Assembly: GCA_013339765.2 (NCBI GenBank)
Contig: CM023454.1
Span: 44,277,177-44,341,176, forward strand
Length of the DNA: 64,000 nt
Source of the DNA: Haemaphysalis longicornis
Lineage: Eukaryota; Arthropoda; Arachnida; Ixodida; Ixodidae
Direction of reading: 5' to 3'
How positions within the stretch are numbered: the first letter of the stretch is position 1; every line of letters begins with the position of its first letter. This document shows positions 58,255-64,000 of the stretch, piece by piece. A program made the translations under genes and the position numbers. The notes beneath the pieces are model-generated. The model worked only from the letters and a program-made list of their open reading frames with translations, was not told where the DNA came from and made no database searches.

Positions 58255-58790
58255 TAGGGGAATGAAAAAATGGGAAATGAGGGGCTCCGTGAAAAAAAAA
58301 TCAGAAAATAAAGGGGTTTGGGATCAAGAAAACCCCGGAAAGCAAAAAGGAGGTTGTGGGTTGGGGGCATAAAAAGATGAAGATTTTTTGAGTCGAAAAG
58401 AATGGGTGAAAAAGCCCGCCGGGTGGGATCCGAACCCACGACCTCAAAATACCGGTCTGGGACGAAAACCACTACGCTACCGGCGGGGCTGTTTCCCCCC
58501 GCACTTTCCGGTTTTTTTTATGTAAGGTATTTTTGTTTTTTTGGGACTTTGGGGGGGGTAGCCAGGCCCCCCACTCGGACTACTCGGGGTGAAAAGGGCC
58601 TTCTTTTTAACCCCCGCGCCGTGACTCGAGTGTCTACGACATGTGGAGAGTGGTCGACCAGCCTTGAACCCTCTGAAGCTCCCTTTGGCACCAAGACTGC
58701 CCGAACAGAGGCCCTCGCTAAGCATGTACGAATCAGAAATGGGAAAAGAGGGGCTTGTGAAATAAGACAGGCAATAAGGGTGGCAGTCAA
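58255..58790 (-). repeat. tRNA-derived SINE, inverted, with 73-nt tRNA-like head
   Basis: The head at 58,487-58,415 (minus) has the acceptor CCCGCCG/CGGCGGG fully paired, an A-box-like TAGCGTAGTGG, the T arm GTGGG/CCCAC and the B-box GGTTCGGATCC. The anticodon loop CCGGTAT reads GGT. Upstream on the minus strand is the body shared with 48.2-48.4 kb (TAGCGAGGGCCTC, ACTCGAGTCACGG, GTTAAAAAGAAGG). Downstream is the tail (GAGCCCCTCATTTCCC). Homopolymer lengths vary. Confidence 0.7.
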
Positions 58791-58799
58791 AAAACTCGG

Positions 58800-59000
58800 G
58801 GAAAACAAAGGGGAGGTTGTGGTGGGTCATAGAAAGAGGGTGGATCATAGGATACCCGGGCTGGTTATCGCACCAGACCCGGGATTGTGGAGGTCCTGGG
58901 TTCGGATCCCACTCGGCGGGCATTTTTTCAACACTTTCTTTTCGGCTCAAAAAATTCTTTATCTCTTTCTATGACCCACCACAACCTCGCCTTTGCTCTT
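58800..59000. repeat. Fold-back: tRNA-like segment between inverted arms
   Basis: GAGGTTGTGGTGGGTCATAG (58,813-58,832) is reverse-complementary to CTATGACCCACCACAACCTC (58,967-58,986). Between them lies a partial tRNA-like sequence with B-box GGTTCGGATCC at about 58,899. It looks like two SINE ends in opposite orientation. Confidence 0.8.
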
Positions 59001-59099
59001 TTTGGGTTTTTTTGATGAAAAACCCCTTTTATAAATAAATATTAAAATATATATATATATAAAAATTTTAATTTTATAAAAATATATAGCAGAACAGAA

Positions 59100-60200
59100 A
59101 TACGGGACGAGGGACTCGGTAAAGATACAATCAAGGTTGCAGTCGTCATGGGCCCTTTCTATTCGGGTTTTTTTGAAATATTTTATAGGCCGAATGACGT
59201 GTTTGAAAGTTTCTTTGATTATTATAAATAAATAAGCGAAAATATAAGTCGAGGGAAAAAAACCGCCCTTTTTTAGGGGCGGGACTCGAACCCCCATTTC
59301 CCCATAACCGGTGCGGTGGGTTACCCCAAATTTCCATCCCGAGGGCTTTCTCCGACTTTTAAAAGGGGGGGTTTTTATTTAAAGAGCTCTGAGGCCGGTC
59401 AACTAGCGCCGCCCCTCGACTACCCCGGGAGACGTAGAACGTCTTCTTTCCAAAACGGCCGCCCCGTTTGACGTGGTCGGAGGTCGGGTTAGCAATTGGC
59501 ATATCCGAAATGCTGGAGCCAGTGCCTCGTAATGCATGTAGCAAAACAGAGAGATACGGGAAAGAGGGACTCGGGAAAAATACATATCAAGGTTTTCAGG
59601 TCTTAATTGTAAGGCGATTCGGCTTTTTCGGGAAAAATTTAATTTGGCCGAAGAATGTGCTTTTCCCGTTTTTTTGATTCATTTATAAATAAACGAAAAT
59701 ATAAGTCGAGAAAAAATCCCCCGTTTTTTCCCGGCCCCATTAAAATTTCGAAAAAGCCGAATAGCACTGGCAAGACGACTGCAAAATTGATATGTATCTT
59801 TACCGCGTCCCTCGTCCCGTATCCATCTGTTCTGCTACATGCATACCCAGGCACTGGCTCCAGCATTTTGGATATGCCAAATTGCTAACCCCGACCTCCG
59901 ACCCGTTCTAAGTGGCGGCCGCGGGGAAAAAAACGTTCTACGGCTCCCGTGGATCGAGGGGCGGCGCTAGTTGACCGGCCTCAGAGCTCTTTTAAATATA
60001 AACCTCCGCTTTAAAAATCGGGGGAGAGAACCGCTGCGGGATAGGTAAGGTTAACGCACCGCCACCGGGTTTTGCGGAGATGTGGGCGGGGGTCCCGCTC
60101 CCGGGGAAAAAAAGGCGGGTTTTTTCTGACTTATATTTTCCCTTTTTTATCCCAAGAATCAAAGAAACGTGACAAAAAAAACGTCATTCGGCCCTTAAAT
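59100..60200. repeat. Large imperfect inverted repeat of SINE-type sequence
   Basis: The left arm contains GAGCTCTGAGGCCGGTCAAC (59,384) and the right arm GTTGACCGGCCTCAGAGCTC (about 59,970). GGCATATCCGAAATGCTGGA (59,498) pairs with CCAGCATTTTGGATATGCC (about 59,858). Arms extend outward through tRNA-like pieces (GGGACTCGAACCCCC at 59,280, GGGGGTCCCGCTCCC at 60,089) to the CCGAATGACGT / ACGTCATTCGG motifs at 59,190 and 60,182. The centre is near 59,690. Arms are about 500 bp with many small gaps, which could be real divergence or consensus errors. Confidence 0.75.
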
Positions 60201-60204
60201 AATT

Positions 60205-60275
60205 AAATATTATATTATATATATTATTATATATATATAATTTTAAAATTTTCTATAACATATATATATATTATG
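60205..60275. repeat. AT-rich microsatellite
   Basis: Irregular (TA)n/(TAT)n separating the inverted SINE block from gypsy element 4. Confidence 0.8.
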
Positions 60276-60639
60276 ATAATTGTAAGGAACTGCGACCGGG
60301 TAGCCGGACGGTACGCTGTATTCTCCCCGAGCCCAGCTTCCCCCTCGTCTTCTTCCCCACTTCAGTCTCGGTACATAGCCGTATTAGCCGGATTCTCCGC
60401 GCGGCAGGCCGCACTTCAAGCTTTGCGTCTGCGAGTTTCGCGGCCATTCCACTCGGTCACGCTGCGAATCTGCAAAAAAAGAAGACGTAGTGATACGTTG
60501 GGCCGTTCGACCAATCCTTTTCCTCATGCGCAACACATGTACAGCGAACTTGTCTTTTCTGCTCCTATCGACACCCAAATCGCTTGGAACAGTAGCGACT
60601 TGCTAGGTATTCTCTCTTAATCCTTTCGTAATAAGGAAT

Positions 60640-61829
60640 GGTCCCTCAAACTTTGGTAGTAGCTTCTGCCTGCTGTCTGCATCCCTCAGTGACCCACACA
60701 TCGTCACCAACAGCGTACTGCGGTGCCCGTCGATGCCGACGATCGTAGTACGCCTTCTGCGTCTTCTGTGCGGCAATAATGTTGTTCATTGCCTTCCCCC
60801 GTATATTGCTGCACGCCTCCTGCCTATCGACGGCTTGTCCGACGTTCACGGTTGTATCTAAGCGGGCTACGACGCTCATCTTCGGCAGTTGCCCATAAAC
60901 AATTTCCTATGGTGTTGCTCTTGGCGAACATTGGACGGATGTGTTGACCGAATAAACGGCGGACTACAAGTGTCTGTCCCAGTCGGCTTCTCCGGACTTG
61001 TTGGTCTTCACGTACGGTGCGAGTCGTGCTTGGATAGTCTGGTTGGTCCTCTCCGTAAGACCAGCCTGTGGGGTTTGGGAGGGTGACGAGAAGGGGGCCC
61101 CACGCCCGCCTGGCGAAGAAAAGAGCGAAGCTGGCGACTGCGGAACGTGGTGGCATGGTCGGGATATGAGCTTTTTAGGCATTCCATGTCTCCATTCAAA
61201 CTTTGCTTTCAGAAAGTCGATGAAGTGACTGGCAGCCAGCGAAGGCACGGCCACTACTTCGACGTACTTAGACAGGTAGTCGACGGCCACAATGATGTAT
61301 TGGTTGCCGCCGGCCGTGGTGGGCAGAGGCCCCACATGATCAATGCCGATTGTGTGAAAAACCCTCTCTGGAGGCGGGGGTGGGGCTGAGAAAGCCGGCT
61401 GCCTCCATGAATCCTCTTGTATTTTTGGTAAACTTCGCAGCTGGCGACATACGCGCGAATTTGACTTTGCATCTTCGGCCACCAGAAGCGCTCTCGTACC
61501 TTCCGTAGATTTGCCCGCAGCCCAATGTGCCCTCCCTCTGGAGCATCGTGGATGACGTGCAAACTTTCCGACCTCAATGCCACTGGGGCTACGATGAGCT
61601 GGCGTTCTCCGCTGCGATTCGTGAGCCACACACGGCGGTAGAGCGTTTCGTTGCGAAGGACAAAGTTTGGTATTTGTTGAGGAGTTGGTGAAGAGTCAAT
61701 TACCGCGGCGATGTTTGGGTCATCTCCCTGTGCTCTAGTCACGTCTCCTTGTGCAAATAGAATCCAACTGTCACCACGGCGGAATGGCGAGTAGTCACCA
61801 GTGGGGGGCCGAGAGAGTTCATCGACCAC
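60640..61829 (-). pseudogene. pol: Integrase of gypsy element 4, degenerate
   Basis: Frame 61,829-61,254 starts in the RNase H tail/connection (VDELSRPP) and has the zinc finger: HVIHDAPEGGHIGLRA with both His. The CxxC reads C-E-V-Y, so the second Cys is Tyr. Frame 61,629-60,964 holds the core with HTIGIDHVGPLPTT (first Asp) and VAVDYLSKYVE. The second Asp region is frame-broken (LISRPCHHVP; the other frame gives DHATTFRS), then GLTERTNQTIQARL carries the Glu. The C-terminal part (QKAYYDRRHR, YAVGDDVWV) is in frame 60,879-60,646. Confidence 0.8.
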
Positions 61830-61979
61830 CTGGTTTAATGCTCCGGGATGATGGCGTAGGTGGTACGTGTGCTCCTGGATCGTAATGACTCAGCGGGCGA
61901 ACTTGTGCTTTATATGGCGTTTGGCGAACATTCACGTCATGGCAGCGTTGTCTGTGACCACCGTGAACTCCCGGCCAAA

Positions 61980-63144
61980 CAATTAATGTCGAAATTTGTC
62001 ATCGACGCTCCAGTCGACGGCTAGGCACTCCAGCTCGTTGGAATTGTAATGCCGCTCGGTATCTGAGAGTTTACGGCTAGAATACGCGACGACGTGCTCT
62101 TTGCCGGCTGGATCGCGCTGTATAAGCACAGCCCCAAGTCCAACCTGGCTAGCATCAGTATAAACTTCTGTGACCCAGTCTTCATTGAAATGGCTTAGCA
62201 CTGAGCAACGGGTGAGCTGCTGTTTGAGAGCTACGAAAGCGTCTTGTTTAGCACCTCCCAACAAGCGAGAAGCCCCACACAAATCGCGTTTTTTTCGTCA
62301 CATTTGTAAGGGAAGTGGCAGTCGTAGCAAAGTGGGTGAAGAATTTACGTAAATAGGAGGCAATGCCAAGAAATAACGAAACCTCTTTCAGGTTGGTTGG
62401 CGTAGGGTAATTAACCACAGCTGCAATTCGTTCTGGACGCGGCTCTATCTCGTTTGTAGAAATCATGTACCCCAACTATGGTATGGCGGTAGCCGCGAAT
62501 TGGCATTTTTGTCGGTTCAGGCGGAAGCGAGCTTTGTAGAGCCGGGTGAGAACGTGCTCGAGATTTTGCAGATGCTCTTCGCGGGTTGAGCCAATAAACT
62601 AAGATATCATCCGAGTAGACGACCCAGGCTTGTTCTTTCAGTGTCCCCAGGACTGAGTTCTTGACCCTCTGAAAGGTACTTGGTGCTGTTCGCAATCCGA
62701 ATGGCATGCGGTTGAATTCAAAAAGCCCCGACGGAGTTCGGAAAGATGTTTTGTTTTTATCATCTTCTGAAACCGGAATCTGCCAGTACCCAGCCCAAAG
62801 GTCCAGAGATGAAAAAAATTTAACTTTCGGACCATGTCGAGGACGTCGTCGATGCGAGGCAACGGGTATGAATCTGGCATGGTGTGCTTGCTCAGCTCCC
62901 GGTAATCAACGCAAAATCAGAGCGTCCCGTCCTTTCTGCGAACAACGACAACAGCGGCAGTCCAAGGACTGGATGAGTGCCTGATAATTCCTGCATTGAG
63001 CATCTCCAGGACCTGCTCCTCAATCACTGCCCCTCTTTCTCGGCATACGGGTAACGGTACACAGACTGGTGGATGATCGCCTGTGAGTATTGAGTGGGCA
63101 AAAAGGTTTGTACAGGGAAGTTGCGCCGTGTTGTCGGCGAACAA
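61980..63144 (-). pseudogene. pol: Reverse transcriptase-RNase H of gypsy element 4, degenerate
   Basis: RT starts in frame 63,144-62,917 (AVIEEQVLEMLNAGIIRHSS, RRKDGTL) and continues FCVDYRELSKHTMPDSYPLP and RIDDVLDM in 62,880-62,638. The catalytic palm is in frame 62,707-62,411, MPFGLRTAPSTFQRV with VVYSDDILVY, so the usual YLDD is YSDD. The thumb is IASYLRKFFTHFA (62,475-62,248). RNase H (62,282-61,983) keeps TDASQVGLGAVLI and NELECLAVDWS. Frame changes at about 62,920, 62,790, 62,540 and 62,280 inactivate it. Confidence 0.85.
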
Positions 63145-63156
63145 AGCTTTGTGACG

Positions 63157-63570
63157 CTAGAGCAGCAATGTGAGTTCATCGGGAAAAGTTGACTCAGATT
63201 GGTCGATCGTGGACGATGGCTGTCCAATGGTAGAAGGACGCAGATGGACTTGTCCGTGCCCAATGCGTACTTCTACGTAACTTGAAAGGAGGTAGTCCCC
63301 CCCAGGATGAGGTCTGCTGGCAGGTTGGCAAAGACAGGAACAGCCGTGAATGACCTGCGGGCAGCTCCCGTTCGTATGGTCAGGTGAAGTGCTCCGACCG
63401 GAAAGGCAGATCCGCCAAGGCCACGTAGCGGTGACTGCGTCCACGGATTCATGAAGGCGTCCGAAGCATGGCGTCGGTGGATGGCAGTGCGTTCAGCCCC
63501 GGGGTCAACCAGGGCCTAAAGTCGCCGATCCCGTCGACATGCACCTGAAGCATGGGCAGCGGAGGCACTT
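63157..63570 (-). pseudogene. pol: Protease of gypsy element 4 with altered active site
   Basis: Minus-strand MLQVHVDGIGDF leads to ALVDPGAERTAI. The retropepsin D-T/S-G triad at 63,506-63,498 reads D-P-G, which should abolish activity. Then VPVFANLPADLILGGDYLLS (63,330-63,270) gives the conserved ILG.D..... strand before the RT linker. Frame breaks occur at 63,518 and 63,440. Confidence 0.75.
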
Positions 63571-63598
63571 GGTAGCGCATAAGCAGACGTGGCGCTGG

Positions 63599-63737
63599 AC
63601 AAGCGCTGTACGAGTGACCGGGGCGCCCGCACGAAAAGCATCCACGCAGGGCACTGTTTGATGACACTGGCGGGCCGTTCAGTGCCACGGTGCCTGTGAG
63701 AGCGGCAGGAAGCCGGCGAGTGCTACCCTCCTGCGAT
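63599..63737 (-). pseudogene. gag: Nucleocapsid end of Gag, gypsy element 4
   Basis: A CCHC zinc knuckle C-F-S-C-G-R-P-G-H-S-Y-S-A-C at 63,640-63,599 in frame 63,688-63,449, just upstream of the protease. The rest of gag is missing beyond 63,737. Confidence 0.8.
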
Positions 63738-64000
63738 TATCAGTGTATCAAACTGAATTAGCTGGTTTGATGACGGTTAGTGTTCCTTCCAGTTCGAATA
63801 AGTAATGAGGTGAAGGGGTAAGCCATCCGGTTTCGAAGCAAAGTATGAACCAGTTTGTGAACTGGTTGAGGCCTGAATGATTATCGTAGTGCGAAAACAA
63901 GTTTTATATGCTTTAAATTCTCCGAAAAAATCGAGTATATTTTCTCCCTCTGGATACACAGAATTTTTATATAATCAAGGTAAATTATTACGGTTAATAT
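63738..64000. repeat. 263-bp dispersed direct repeat, copy B
   Basis: Matches 43,056-43,318 in the same orientation with four substitutions and no gap. It continues past the window end, so its true length is unknown. It abuts the truncated gag of element 4. Confidence 0.85.

Larger units (their letters stand above)
60277..63737 (-). mobile_element. Gypsy element 4: third gypsy family, 5'-truncated in this view
   Basis: Integrase, RNase H, RT, protease and a nucleocapsid knuckle are read from 60.6 to 63.7 kb on the minus strand in gypsy order. The 5' part of gag and the 5' LTR are replaced by the 263-bp repeat at 63,738. 60,277-60,620 (from TGTAAGGAACTGCG) is GC-rich non-coding DNA in the right place to be the 3' LTR. 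Without the partner LTR I cannot fix its limits. Many frameshifts and changed catalytic residues show an old copy. Confidence 0.8.

Noticed and set aside
37543..63737. An intact, potentially active retrotransposon
   Set aside because: Every copy has frame breaks or stops. The best preserved (element 2 pol) still has two TGA codons, one frameshift and no gag.
43056..64000. The two 263-bp repeats as LTRs of one 21-kb element
   Set aside because: The interval holds several unrelated elements on different strands and no PBS/PPT next to the repeats.
1..64000. CRISPR arrays, bacterial operons or prophage
   Set aside because: No regularly spaced identical repeats with unique spacers, no operon-like coding density. 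Content is eukaryotic retroelements.

Overview
This is a repeat-dominated eukaryotic window, most likely from a tick (Ixodida). That is inference. It rests on remembered similarity of the I/jockey-like, RTE-like, Penelope-like and Ty3/gypsy proteins and the tRNA-derived SINEs to elements abundant in tick genomes, plus very low gene density and long (TA)n tracts. I found no host gene I can name. Almost all coding sequence belongs to transposable elements, and nearly all of it is broken by frameshifts or stops.

Layout. 1-7.3 kb: no recognisable gene, short simple repeats only. 7.3-12.6 kb, minus strand: a decayed nest with a Ty3/gypsy integrase piece, then a Penelope-like (GIY-YIG) 3' piece, then a gypsy RT-RNase H piece, next to an RTE-like LINE fragment. 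12.6-28 kb: mostly anonymous AT-rich DNA. It holds one candidate host ORF (20,926-21,513, proline-rich, with a nearby poly(A) signal), a Penelope 3' end near 26 kb and a possible LINE endonuclease scrap. 28.1-34.4 kb, plus strand: a nearly full-length but dead I/jockey-like LINE (zinc-knuckle ORF1, endonuclease, RT, RNase H, AATAAA). It is interrupted at about 30.7-31.9 kb by the 5'/ORF1 part of a second LINE that carries a 2A-like peptide motif. 35.4-36.3 kb: an orphan gypsy nucleocapsid-protease fragment.

37.0-42.8 kb: an inverted SINE followed by a complete but mutated gypsy element on the minus strand (element 1), with about 220-bp LTRs, PBS and PPT, inserted at a TA repeat. 43-46.8 kb: anonymous DNA that begins with a 263-bp repeat also found at the very end of the window. 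47.0-48.0 kb: a pogo/Tigger-like non-autonomous DNA transposon. 48.0-58.2 kb: SINEs and a second gypsy family, in which about 4.24 kb is duplicated in tandem. The result is 3'LTR-pol (copy 1), then transposon half-SINE-3'LTR-pol-gag-5'LTR (copy 2 plus the rest of the element). 58.2-60.25 kb: inverted SINE copies forming fold-back structures. 60.3-63.7 kb: a third gypsy family (element 4), truncated by the 263-bp repeat.

The elements record a history of nesting: SINEs are interrupted by gypsy elements, a LINE is interrupted by another LINE's ORF1, and a later tandem duplication cuts through a DNA transposon and a gypsy protease gene. Copy 2 of the duplication is full of one-base gains and losses relative to copy 1, so low consensus quality may explain some of the broken frames from 51.9 to about 55.8 kb. 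The most unusual items are the 2A-like LINE motif, the tandem duplication, the dispersed 263-bp repeat, the SINE bodies carrying different tRNA-like heads, and the unidentified proline-rich ORF.
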